Notes: generated by a model not told the origin, from the letters alone. DNA of 8,205 nt from Bacillota bacterium (GCA_023428265.1 JAEYYW010000128.1:1-8205), one strand, 5' to 3'. Positions 1 through 6,736 are shown, counted from the stretch's first letter. Made by a program: numbers and translations.

Positions 1-28
1 TTATAATGGCGGTGATTTTTCTTTTCAT
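1..28 (-). CDS. 5' end of an unidentified gene (partial, runs off the left edge)
   Basis: Read on the minus strand, an ATG at 28-26 opens a frame that reads MKRKITAII up to the window edge. A ribosome binding site GGAAGG (complement of 36-41) lies 7 bases before it. The basic start followed by hydrophobic residues would fit a signal peptide or lipoprotein leader, but nine codons are too few to say. The start is 43 bases downstream of the stop of the surface-protein gene, with no terminator between, so it is probably the second gene of that operon. Product unknown. Confidence 0.6.
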
Positions 29-71
29 GATTTTTCCTTCCTATTATCTGTTTTCGTTCTTTTTGTTGGCG

Positions 72-914
72 TTAATCGTCTTGCTGCTGCTTTTTTCTCC
101 GACGTATCAGTATCCACAGGGCTGCCGACAGTATGATCAGCCCGACGGCGATCCCTATGGCCAGCACCCAACCGCTCATGCCCCTCTCCCCGGCCTTTGC
201 GGGCTCTCCGTTTTCGTCGGGTACGCGGATGCGCGCTTTGGAGAGCGGCGTCATATCACCATTGAGCAGGGTGATCTCGATATCGCCGTCCGCGCCGATA
301 TCAGCCTTTGTGACTTTGATCGCCAGCACGCCGTTCTTCGCGTCTGATATGTACAGTATTTTACCGTCCGGTGTCTCAATCGCAGCCGTACCCTCCGGCA
401 GTTCGTCCGCACGGATCACGATGGTGATGATGCCTGTGTCATCCTGCAAGATCTCTTGGGGCGTTATACCGCCCCTATTCGGGATCGCGCTTGCGGAAAC
501 TGACGCGTTCGGCGTTGCGGATGCGCTCGGTGTTGCGGATGCGCTGGCAGACGGCTCGGGTGTCGCCGTCGCGGGCGGCGGTGAATTGACAGTGATCATT
601 GTCGTCGCGACGTCATTTCCGATGCCCGCCGTCACGTTCAGCCTGCCCTTCGCCATGTTTGAGGGCACGGTGAAAGAAGCAGAGTATCTTCCGCTTGAAT
701 CCGCTTTTATCGCGTTGAAGTATACGATGTTACCCGCTTCGTCGGTGATCTTAATCACAATGCCCGCATCGGCGCCCGACGTGCCGGATATCGTGACTGT
801 TTCGCCGGGCAGCGCAGACGTTTTGTCTGTAGCCAAGCTCCCCGATGCCAGCGCCGCCTGGATAAAAACGAAAGTAACAACAATAAAAATGCATATTCCG
901 ATAATTTTTTTCAT
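72..914 (-). CDS. Secreted, membrane-anchored surface protein with an Ig-like beta domain and a Ser/Ala/Thr/Pro linker; function unknown
   Basis: 280 residues. The N-terminus is a Sec signal peptide: basic start MKKIIG, hydrophobic core to about residue 19, likely cleavage after ALA at 21-23. Residues about 26-110 look like one bacterial Ig-like beta-sandwich (PGETVTISG, alternating strands, ending TTMITV). Residues about 111-149 are a low-complexity linker of Pro, Ala, Ser and Thr. Residues about 150-233 form a second, probably beta-rich domain with no family I recognise. A single transmembrane helix at about 249-270 is followed by a basic tail RRRKKQQQDD, so the protein should sit outside the cell anchored by its C-terminus. 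There is no LPxTG-type motif, so sortase anchoring is unlikely. GGAG (complement of 920-923) lies 5 bases before the ATG. The gene points away from the regulator operon and probably shares a transcript with the gene starting at 28. A role in adhesion, carbohydrate contact or envelope structure is only a guess. Confidence 0.85.
   Translation of the reverse strand: MKKIIGICIFIVVTFVFIQAALASGSLATDKTSALPGETVTISGTSGADAGIVIKITDEAGNIVYFNAIKADSSGRYSASFTVPSNMAKGRLNVTAGIGNDVATTMITVNSPPPATATPEPSASASATPSASATPNASVSASAIPNRGGITPQEILQDDTGIITIVIRADELPEGTAAIETPDGKILYISDAKNGVLAIKVTKADIGADGDIEITLLNGDMTPLSKARIRVPDENGEPAKAGERGMSGWVLAIGIAVGLIILSAALWILIRRRKKQQQDD
514..549 (-). repeat. 18-bp tandem repeat, two near-identical copies, in the linker of the surface protein
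   Basis: Positions 514-531 and 532-549 both begin gttgcggatgcgct and differ only near the end of the unit. A degenerate third copy may precede them at about 496-513. On the minus strand each unit encodes a six-residue SASATP-type block, and the period keeps the frame. Such repeats can expand or contract and so vary linker length. Confidence 0.8.
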
Positions 915-939
915 ATTGTCTCCAGCGAAGTTTCATTCA

Positions 940-1009
940 ATAGGGACTATAAGCAGCGAAGATACGCTGGGCTTATAATCGGCTTGTGTGGTTGCGATAA
1001 CGTCCCTAT
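940..1009 (-). other. Structured leader or palindromic element upstream of the surface-protein gene
   Basis: The stretch folds as nested inverted repeats. Outer arms atagggac (940-947) and gtccctat (1002-1009) are perfect 8-bp complements. Directly inside, tataagcagcg (948-958) pairs with cgctg (965-969) and cttata (972-977), giving 11 pairs with a 2-base bulge and a 6-base loop. A short pair, atcg (978-981) with cgat (995-998), completes a compact three-way junction. It ends about 16 bases before the GGAG of the surface-protein gene, so it could be a 5' UTR element. No T-run follows the inner hairpin on either strand, so it is not a plain terminator. The right outer arm overlaps the IS256 terminal repeat, so part of the pairing may be accidental. 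It matches no riboswitch class I recognise. A weak minus-strand promoter, -35 TTATCG (complement of 995-1000) and -10 TATAAG (complement of 972-977), overlaps it and would start transcription inside it. Confidence 0.45.
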
Positions 1010-1020
1010 AATGGTTTAAA
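996..1020 (+). repeat. Left terminal inverted repeat of the IS256-family remnant
   Basis: The 25 bases begin gataacgtccctataat and continue ggtttaaa. Recalled from memory, the IS256 left end begins GATAAAGTCCGTATAAT and continues TGTGTAAA. The two agree at about 21 of 25 positions without gaps. This fixes the left boundary of the element. Confidence 0.75.
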
Positions 1021-1091
1021 TTCGATGAGCCACCCACTCGACCTAGGTATAATCAGGTTGCAACACACCGAAAACCAAGAGGACAAACGGA

Positions 1092-1358
1092 ATGGCATAG
1101 GTTAATATTACCGTATACAGTAAACTTTTGAAAGGGCTGTTTACTGCAAACGGAAAAGTCGAGGCGTTTGCGGCGCTGGTATCGACAATAATGAACCAGG
1201 TACTCAACGCCCAAGCCAGTGAACAGGTGGGTGCCCAGCCTTATGAGCGAAGCGATGAACGCCGGGCGTACCGCAATGGATACCGAGAGCGGGAGATGCA
1301 CACAAGGGTGGGTACTCCAAACCTTTCCCCTCTGAGTTCTTCAACAAACCCAATCTAA
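1092..1358 (+). pseudogene. IS256-family transposase, N-terminal fragment with an early stop codon
   Basis: An ATG at 1092 with AGAGG (1078-1082) 9 bases upstream reads Met-Ala-stop (TAG, 1098-1100) and then VNITVYSKLLKGLFT. Family members commonly read MAQ at this point, so a CAG-to-TAG change probably destroyed codon 3. The frame then continues through blocks typical of the family: NQVLNAQASEQ, PYERSDERRAYRNGY and TRVGT. After codon about 75 (1316) the expected sequence is lost. The residual frame runs a further 13 codons to a TAA at 1356-1358. The zinc-binding and DDE catalytic regions are absent. Two independent lesions mean it is not functional. The region 1317-1410 after the break contains no other recognisable gene. 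Confidence 0.85.
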
Positions 1359-1382
1359 TAATTACCACCCTAATCAAAAAAA

Positions 1383-1410
1383 CTTACACATGATTCAAGT
1401 GCCTGTGATA
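1383..1410 (+). repeat. Candidate degenerate right terminal repeat of the IS256-family remnant
   Basis: The sequence begins cttacacatgattcaag and ends gcctgtgata. The IS256 right end, recalled from memory, begins TTTACACAATTATACGG and ends ACTTTATC. The TTACACA and ATT blocks and the final GAT fit, with indels between them. The match to the reverse complement of this element's own left end is only partial, so this is a tentative boundary. Confidence 0.4.
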
Positions 1411-1412
1411 CA

Positions 1413-1440
1413 TACACATACAAAGGTATTCTGCTATAAT
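1413..1440 (+). promoter_or_regulatory. Promoter of the yesN-yesM regulator operon
   Basis: A perfect TATAAT lies at 1435-1440, preceded by TGC at 1432-1434, which makes an extended -10. The best -35 is TACACA at 1413-1418 (four of six matches to TTGACA) with a 16-base spacer. The predicted start near 1447 leaves a leader of about 43 bases before the ATG at 1490. The heptamer TACACAT occurs at 1385-1391 and again at 1413-1419, 28 bases apart, and could be a regulator site or chance. Confidence 0.65.
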
Positions 1441-1489
1441 GTTGATACCAGAGTGGTTTTTATTAGGCAATTACAACAGGAGGGTTGCT

Positions 1490-3130
1490 ATGTTGAGGAT
1501 ATTGGTTGCCGATGATGAGCCACGCCAGCGGAAGGTTCTGGCAGGTATTCTCCGTAAGTACAGGCCTGCCGATGACATTGTGGAATGCAAAAACGGCGAG
1601 GAAGCGCTCGAAAAGTTGCATGAACTCCCAATCGACGCAATTTTTACCGACATCCGTATGCCGCGGGTGGATGGCCTTCAGTTAATCGAAGAGATGACCC
1701 ATAAGCCAGAAAAAATCAAAACTGTTATTGTGAGCGGATACAACAACTTTGAGTATGCGCAGCGCGCCGTCACATTGGGGGCTTACGACTATATTCTCAA
1801 GCCAATAGAGGAAAGCAGGATCCAGCAGATTATCAGCAAGATCGAGCAGGATATTGAATCTGAAAAACGTCATAAGGTGCGTGATGTGGAGCTCACAAGG
1901 CAACTTAGCCAGACAATGCCTGCCTACTCTGAGTACCTGATGAACAAGTGGGTGGCAGGGACTCTCACCAATGCGCAGCAGATGGAGCTATCCAGTTTGT
2001 TGCCGAAGCAAACCCCGGGGCTTTTCCTATGCACTGTGGTGTATCCGAATGCGTGCGACGGTAGCGCATACACCGAGGATGAGCTTGCGGAGCTTGAGCA
2101 GAACATCCGTTATTGGATGGATCAGCAGTTATCCCGCATAGGCCGATCTGTTTCCTTCAACTGGCTCCAGCGAGAAAGAACAGTATTGACTGCTCTGTTC
2201 CCTCTTGCCAATCGTGAGTTTTCAGAAGCCGGACTGGAGCAGGAGCTTCGGTTATTTGCCGCCGGAATCCGAACGGAATACAGGGCGGATATCGCCATCG
2301 GTATAGGTGAATTGGACGAAGAGATGGTGTCCGCTGCTCCGGATGCTTGCGCAAAGGCTGAAAAGGCAAGCGAATTCCGCCTATATGCAGGCGCTGGTTC
2401 AGTGATACGCTACAGCAACATCAAAGGGAATCTTTCCCGTCAATCTGTATTTGTTCAATTTGCAGAAGAAAGCGCATTATCAGAGGCGATTGCTGCTGAT
2501 GACCGAAGCAGAGTGCAGCAAGCAATCGGGCTGTTATTTGACCGTATCCTCTCCATTTATCAACCTGAAATAGAGACCTTTAAAAACATGCTTTCCCGCA
2601 TCATGGTGATGCAGGCCTATAATTTTCGCACAGTGATGGAGAATGAGCTGTTCAACGAGCTTGTGCTTACAATCAAGACTGGCATTGATCGCACCCGCCC
2701 GGAAACCGTGGAGGATCTGAAGGCTCTTTGTGTATCAGCAACCGGGATGATCATGGATATGCGCTGCACCTGCAAAAACACCAGACATGAGAATGTGATC
2801 AACCGATGCCTGGAGTATATTGATGTTCATTATGCCGAGGACATTTCACTGGAGACACTCTCACGTCAGTTCTTTTTCAACCCGTCTTACTTCAGTATCT
2901 ATTTCAAAAAGTATACAAAACTGAAACTCTCAGACTATCTACCAGCTGTTCGCATCAATAAGGCAAAGGAATTGTTGATCAACACCGATCAGAAGATTTA
3001 TGAAATCGCAAACCGCGTGGGCTATCGGGACAGTCGGTACTTCAATCAGATCTTCAAGAAGCTAAACCACGTCACGCCTGCGGAATACAGAAAATACCAC
3101 TCCATCCAAGGAGAAGGGAAGGCGCACTAA
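1490..3130 (+). CDS. yesN: AraC-family response regulator, YesN type
   Basis: 546 residues, a usual size for YesN-type regulators. An N-terminal receiver domain (about 1-120) has the acidic pair D8/D9, phospho-acceptor D54 in IFTDIRMP, switch residue S82 and K104 in YILKP. A long middle region (about 125-430) has no recognised motif. A C-terminal AraC DNA-binding domain (about 437-535) has two helix-turn-helix units, near 452-476 (ISLETLSRQFF) and 502-526 (KIYEIANRVGYRDSRYF), followed by TPAEYRK. The frame is open from an ATG at 1439, but that codon overlaps the -10 box. The ATG at 1490 has AGGAGGG (1478-1484) 5 bases before it, so it is the start. The stop is 2 bases before the kinase gene, so the two are co-translated partners. 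The likely role is phosphorylation-controlled activation of the downstream importer promoter. Gene symbol is at family level. Confidence 0.93.
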   Translation: MLRILVADDEPRQRKVLAGILRKYRPADDIVECKNGEEALEKLHELPIDAIFTDIRMPRVDGLQLIEEMTHKPEKIKTVIVSGYNNFEYAQRAVTLGAYDYILKPIEESRIQQIISKIEQDIESEKRHKVRDVELTRQLSQTMPAYSEYLMNKWVAGTLTNAQQMELSSLLPKQTPGLFLCTVVYPNACDGSAYTEDELAELEQNIRYWMDQQLSRIGRSVSFNWLQRERTVLTALFPLANREFSEAGLEQELRLFAAGIRTEYRADIAIGIGELDEEMVSAAPDACAKAEKASEFRLYAGAGSVIRYSNIKGNLSRQSVFVQFAEESALSEAIAADDRSRVQQAIGLLFDRILSIYQPEIETFKNMLSRIMVMQAYNFRTVMENELFNELVLTIKTGIDRTRPETVEDLKALCVSATGMIMDMRCTCKNTRHENVINRCLEYIDVHYAEDISLETLSRQFFFNPSYFSIYFKKYTKLKLSDYLPAVRINKAKELLINTDQKIYEIANRVGYRDSRYFNQIFKKLNHVTPAEYRKYHSIQGEGKAH

Positions 3131-3132
3131 CC

Positions 3133-4926
3133 GTGTTTGTCCGTTTCAAATTCAGCACCCAACTTTTTGCTGCCTTTCTGTTGATCGCAACGCTTCCGCT
3201 ACTCGTTGCCTATTTTGCTTATTCTAAAGCAAGCGGCGACTCAATGTCGGAGCTTTACAGTAAAAACACCTATGAGATTCTGCGGGAAAACAACGCATAC
3301 TTTGATCGGAAATTGACTGACATTCTGGACCGAGCAATCAAGCTTACTTATGACCGGGACATCTTCAATGTATATAATGAGGTCAGCGGCAAGACAAGAT
3401 ACCGCGTTGCTCATTATGATTCGATGGTGAACACCGTGCTAGTGAAATATTTCAACGTGCGTGATAATGATATCTTCTCCATAAACCTAACCACAAGTTA
3501 CTACTCCTTTGGAACCAGATATGTGCCTAAAGAAGCGTTTATGACATCAGATGAGTATAAAAGAGCAGTTGCCGCAGGCGGCAATCCTGTATGGGAAACG
3601 GAGTTCCTGGCATCTGAGTCGGCCTATGAGAACCTTTTCTCCTGCAACATGCTGCTGAATTTGTTTTATTATACAGACGGTGCCTCTGGGATCAAATATG
3701 TGCTCTCGAAGAACAAAGAGCGGCCTGTATTGACAGTAAACCTAAAAGACAGCATCTTCAGCGACATTTTATCCAACAGTACGCCAATCCCTGGAAGCCT
3801 GTTTTATGTGATTGGCCCCAATCACCAAGTCGTAACAACGAATGATAAGGAATATTTGCATACCGTTTCCGATTATAGATGGATTGACCAGATCCGGCAG
3901 GAAAGAAACGGCTCGCAGAAGCTTGTGATCCAGAATATGGCGATGAACCTCAGTTATGTGACATCAGACGTTACCGGCTGGACGGTTGTAGTGATGATCC
4001 CACAGGATAAGCTGATGGCTGATGTGAAAAGCTCCATGAGCAAGACAATGATTGTTCTCTTCGCAGCTTTGCTCTTCACTGCGTCAATGTTGGCGGTCAT
4101 GCTCTCTTTGAAAATCGCCAAGCCTATGAAAAACCTGCATCAGGCGATCGAAAAAACGGGCGAGGGCAGCTTTGGATACAAGATCCCGGAGACGGGGCCT
4201 CTGGAGTTCAAGCTTCTCACAAACCGTTTCAACAGGATGGGTGAGGAAATCGCCCACCTGATCCGAGAAAATTTTGAGGTAAAAATACACCAGAAAGAGG
4301 CACAGATCCAGCTGCTAAACCTGCAACTGAATCCACATTTCCTCTACAACACGCTGAACCTGATCAATTGCATCGCCATTGAGGGTGGACAGGCTGAGAT
4401 CTCCAGATTGCTGGTCGCGCTGTCAAACATCCTGCATTATACGGCCGACATCAAGGAGATGGGTGATTTGCAGGAGGAAATGAAATGGCTGGAAGACTAC
4501 ATCTTTATTATGTCCTGCCGATACGAGGGGAAACTTACCTATATCCGCAATATTGACCCGGCAATTTATGCATACCCGGTGCCGAGGCTTTTTTTGCAGC
4601 CATTTGTGGAGAACTCGTTCATCCACGGCTTTGAGAATCTTGAGCAGGACTATATATTGACCATTTCAGCCTGGATTGAAGGCAATACCCGCTTCTACAG
4701 CGTTGAGGACAATGGCACAGGCATCTCACCAGAGAAGCTGGCAAAGCTGTATCACCCGAATAATGCCGAAGGAATCGGCATCCGCAATGTGGACTCCCGA
4801 ATCAAGTTGATCTACGGCGATGGATACGGCGCAGAGATCACCTCTGTGCAGGGAGAAGGCACAAAGGTAGTGGTTCTCATGCCCACAGGGGGGATCAAAC
4901 CCATAAATATTGCCCCCATTATGTAA
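3133..4926 (+). CDS. yesM: Membrane sensor histidine kinase, YesM/LytS type
   Basis: 597 residues with a GTG start. Purine-rich agggaagg (3115-3122) precedes it by 10 bases, and the first transmembrane helix (about 9-30) follows at once, leaving no room for a later start. Residues about 31-305 form the extracellular sensing region, probably a Cache-like fold, with a single cysteine at 171. The second transmembrane helix is at about 306-328, with a HAMP linker at about 328-380. The His_kinase domain carries H402 in LNPHFLYNTLN. The ATPase domain has an N-box with N494 in FVENSFIHG, the DNGTGIS loop at 526-532, and GIGIRNVDSRIKLIYG at 547-562. All key residues are present, so it should be active. 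It should autophosphorylate on H402 and pass phosphate to D54 of the adjoining regulator. The ligand is unknown; relatives are linked to carbohydrate uptake. Gene symbol is at family level. Confidence 0.93.
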   Translation: MFVRFKFSTQLFAAFLLIATLPLLVAYFAYSKASGDSMSELYSKNTYEILRENNAYFDRKLTDILDRAIKLTYDRDIFNVYNEVSGKTRYRVAHYDSMVNTVLVKYFNVRDNDIFSINLTTSYYSFGTRYVPKEAFMTSDEYKRAVAAGGNPVWETEFLASESAYENLFSCNMLLNLFYYTDGASGIKYVLSKNKERPVLTVNLKDSIFSDILSNSTPIPGSLFYVIGPNHQVVTTNDKEYLHTVSDYRWIDQIRQERNGSQKLVIQNMAMNLSYVTSDVTGWTVVVMIPQDKLMADVKSSMSKTMIVLFAALLFTASMLAVMLSLKIAKPMKNLHQAIEKTGEGSFGYKIPETGPLEFKLLTNRFNRMGEEIAHLIRENFEVKIHQKEAQIQLLNLQLNPHFLYNTLNLINCIAIEGGQAEISRLLVALSNILHYTADIKEMGDLQEEMKWLEDYIFIMSCRYEGKLTYIRNIDPAIYAYPVPRLFLQPFVENSFIHGFENLEQDYILTISAWIEGNTRFYSVEDNGTGISPEKLAKLYHPNNAEGIGIRNVDSRIKLIYGDGYGAEITSVQGEGTKVVVLMPTGGIKPINIAPIM

Positions 4927-4937
4927 AAATACTCTAA

Positions 4938-4966
4938 TATAAATGCTTGTTTGTTGTGAATATAAT
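4938..4966 (+). promoter_or_regulatory. Promoter of the importer genes, weak -35
   Basis: A perfect TATAAT lies at 4961-4966, 35 bases after the kinase stop. At the usual 17-base spacing the -35 is TATAAA (4938-4943), only three of six matches to TTGACA. A good -10 with a poor -35 is typical of activator-dependent promoters, which suits the AraC-type regulator encoded just upstream. Predicted start near 4973, leaving a leader of about 70 bases. Confidence 0.55.
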
Positions 4967-4972
4967 GAAAAC

Positions 4973-4986
4973 ACATTTCGAAATGT
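4973..4986 (+). promoter_or_regulatory. Perfect 14-bp palindrome at the predicted transcription start of the importer genes
   Basis: ACATTTCGAAATGT is identical to its own reverse complement. It begins 7 bases after the -10 box, so a protein bound there would block transcription initiation. It does not match the CcpA cre consensus as I know it. In RNA it would make only a weak hairpin, which favours a DNA operator for a dimeric repressor. The binding protein is not identified. Confidence 0.5.
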
Positions 4987-5042
4987 ATTGAGGCTCAGGC
5001 CCGACCCAGTCTGTTTTGTCAAAAAACGATGGAGGATATAAC

Positions 5043-6692
5043 ATGAGGAAAAGACTGCTTTCACTCATCATCTCGTTGTGTATGCTGGCCGCGATGCTGG
5101 CCGGCTGTGCATCTGGCAGCACAACGCCCACAACCGCCCCTGCCGACCAGACCAAACCCGCCGACGCGACAGCTGCACCTTCAGAGCCTGCAACAGCCGG
5201 CGAACCGGTGGCACTAAAGGCAATCATTAACACACACGCTCTTACCAAAGACGTAACGACCATGGCGTTCCTGGCCGAAATGGAAAAGAAGACGAACGTC
5301 AAGATTACATGGGAACAATACAAGAGCGGCTGGAGTGAAAAAAAGAGCGTGCTGTTGGCCAGCGGCGATGTGCCCGACCTTTTCGTGGGCAGCTGGACAT
5401 TGACCGACAGTGATATCTCACAATTCAAATCCTTGTTCCAACCCCTCAACGACATGCTGACAATAGAGCTCGCGCCGAATGTCACGAAAGCTTTCGCCGA
5501 ACATCCGGAGCTGAAGAGCATTGCAACAATGGTCGACGGTAACATATACGGGCTTCCGAAATACCAGCGCTATTGGCCAAAGACGCTGGTCCGCCAAATG
5601 ATCAACAAGCAGTGGCTGGATAAGCTGAATCTTCCTATTCCCTCCACTTGGGATGAGCTTTACACAACGCTGAAGGCCTTCAAAACACAGGATCCGAACG
5701 GCAATGGCAAGGCCGACGAGATCCCGATGGACTGGGCCCCCGGCATTGGCGGTTTCAACGCCCTGGTGTTGGTCAGTTCCTACGGTATTACTGCAAGCCA
5801 GTCCCCCGGTGATGGCTTCTATGTGGATAACGGTAAGGTGAAGAACTTCTTTGTGGAAGAGCCCTATAAAAACCTGGTGGTCTTCCTGAACAAACTCTTT
5901 AGTGAAGGCCTTGTGAACCCCGAAGTCTTCACACAAGACTACACCAAGTTCCAGTCGGTCACCCGCAGCGAAGGCGCACCGGTGGTAGGCTACACCTATG
6001 GCTGGGATCTGACGGACAGGTTTGGTAATGAGTGGGCACCACAATATGTCACAATGGGGCCGATGAAGCCAAACGCCAGCTACACAGGCACTGTTACTTG
6101 GGACTACTCCTACCAGTATCTGAATTACGCCTCGGCCTGCATTGAAATGACGGCCAAATGCGCTGACAAAAATGCAGCGATGCGCTTCATGGATCTATTC
6201 TATGATCCTTACTACAGTATGCAAGCGCTGTTTGGTTCTGTGGGCGAGTGCATCAAGGACAATGGCGACGGCACCTACGCTGTGCTGCCCCCGGCCGATG
6301 CTTCGATGGACCCCGGCACCTGGAAGTGGACCAGCGCCTTCGCGGACATCGCCCCGATGTATATGTCAGACTCGCTGAACCTCACACTGGGCACCGACAT
6401 GCAAGCCATCGCAAAGCAGGATGAGGTCACCAAGGCATATACCGACGCCGTTGATCCGAAGAACCTGTGGCCCGGTGTGTTCATCAAATACTCCGATGAA
6501 GACAACACCACTATCGCCAACATTCGCACCGACCTGCTCTCCGTCTTCCAGACGAAGTATGCCGAGTGGGTCACTTCCGGCGGCGTGGAAACCCAGTGGG
6601 ATGATTATGTGAAGAAGCTCAATGACGCCGGCCTGACCGAGTGCCTCTCGATCATGCAGAAATACTACGACGATTATATCAGCAAGCAGTAG
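5043..6692 (+). CDS. ABC transporter solute-binding lipoprotein, LplA/YtcQ-like
   Basis: 549 residues, typical of this large binding-protein subfamily (about 500-560). A lipoprotein signal peptide ends in the lipobox LAGC with lipidated C22. Residues about 23-55 are a Thr/Pro/Ala-rich tether, and the rest is a two-lobed extracellular binding domain. Family marks include SGDVPDLFVG (107-116), DGNIYGLPK (165-173) and DPNGNGKADEIP (217-228), an EF-hand-like calcium-loop motif common in these proteins. GGAGG (5031-5035) 7 bases before the ATG fixes the start; an in-frame TTG at 5016 has no such site. It delivers solute to the two permeases downstream. The subfamily usually serves oligosaccharide uptake, but the substrate cannot be read from sequence. 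Expression probably depends on the two-component pair upstream, through the promoter at 4938-4966. The downstream stem-loop probably favours its expression over that of the permeases. Confidence 0.93.
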   Translation: MRKRLLSLIISLCMLAAMLAGCASGSTTPTTAPADQTKPADATAAPSEPATAGEPVALKAIINTHALTKDVTTMAFLAEMEKKTNVKITWEQYKSGWSEKKSVLLASGDVPDLFVGSWTLTDSDISQFKSLFQPLNDMLTIELAPNVTKAFAEHPELKSIATMVDGNIYGLPKYQRYWPKTLVRQMINKQWLDKLNLPIPSTWDELYTTLKAFKTQDPNGNGKADEIPMDWAPGIGGFNALVLVSSYGITASQSPGDGFYVDNGKVKNFFVEEPYKNLVVFLNKLFSEGLVNPEVFTQDYTKFQSVTRSEGAPVVGYTYGWDLTDRFGNEWAPQYVTMGPMKPNASYTGTVTWDYSYQYLNYASACIEMTAKCADKNAAMRFMDLFYDPYYSMQALFGSVGECIKDNGDGTYAVLPPADASMDPGTWKWTSAFADIAPMYMSDSLNLTLGTDMQAIAKQDEVTKAYTDAVDPKNLWPGVFIKYSDEDNTTIANIRTDLLSVFQTKYAEWVTSGGVETQWDDYVKKLNDAGLTECLSIMQKYYDDYISKQ

Positions 6693-6706
6693 TTCATTGA
6701 AACAAG

Positions 6707-6736
6707 GGCGGGTGCGCCATCACAAGCGCACCCGCC
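6707..6736 (+). promoter_or_regulatory. Strong stem-loop between the binding-protein and permease genes
   Basis: GGCGGGTGCGC (6707-6717) and GCGCACCCGCC (6726-6736) form a perfect 11-bp GC-rich stem with an 8-base loop, starting 14 bases after the lipoprotein stop. No T-run follows, so it is not a full intrinsic terminator. It more likely stalls 3' exonucleases or causes partial termination. Stem-loops in this position are known in several importer operons, such as malE-malF, and raise binding protein over permease. Its 3' edge lies 5 bases before the permease ribosome binding site. Confidence 0.8.

Larger units (their letters stand above)
996..1410 (+). mobile_element. Decayed IS256-family insertion sequence, about 415 bp remnant
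   Basis: The left end matches the IS256 terminal repeat, and about 70 bases further in begins a frame with clear IS256-family transposase N-terminal similarity. Intact members are about 1.3-1.5 kb with a transposase near 400 residues. Here only about 75 codons remain, so most of the element, including the catalytic DDE domain, is gone. The right limit is uncertain and rests on a degenerate end at 1383-1410. No target-site duplication is seen: the 8 bases before 996 (gtggttgc) are not repeated after 1410. TATAAT boxes at 1007-1012 and 1048-1053 could once have driven the transposase. The element cannot move by itself, though its ends might be used by a related transposase elsewhere. Confidence 0.75.

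Noticed and set aside
72..135. Sortase cell-wall sorting signal at the C-terminus of the surface protein
   Set aside because: The hydrophobic helix and basic tail fit, but no LPxTG-like motif precedes the helix.
133..978. A 281-codon open frame on the plus strand
   Set aside because: It is antisense to the surface-protein gene, lacks a ribosome binding site and has a low-complexity product. The minus-strand frame has a signal peptide, membrane anchor and good ribosome binding site.
1317..1350. A frameshifted continuation of the transposase reading PFPSEFFNK
   Set aside because: It vaguely resembles a family block but is too short and too poorly matched to separate a frameshift from unrelated DNA after a deletion.
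1439..1489. Upstream in-frame start for the response regulator
   Set aside because: The ATG overlaps the -10 box and would precede the transcript start. AGGAGGG sits properly only before the ATG at 1490, where the receiver domain begins.
4934..5545. A 203-codon minus-strand frame
   Set aside because: It covers the importer promoter and the start of the lipoprotein gene, whose family motifs are clear. It has no recognisable domain.
5418..6044. A 208-codon minus-strand frame
   Set aside because: It lies fully inside the solute-binding protein gene and is a shadow of its codon use.
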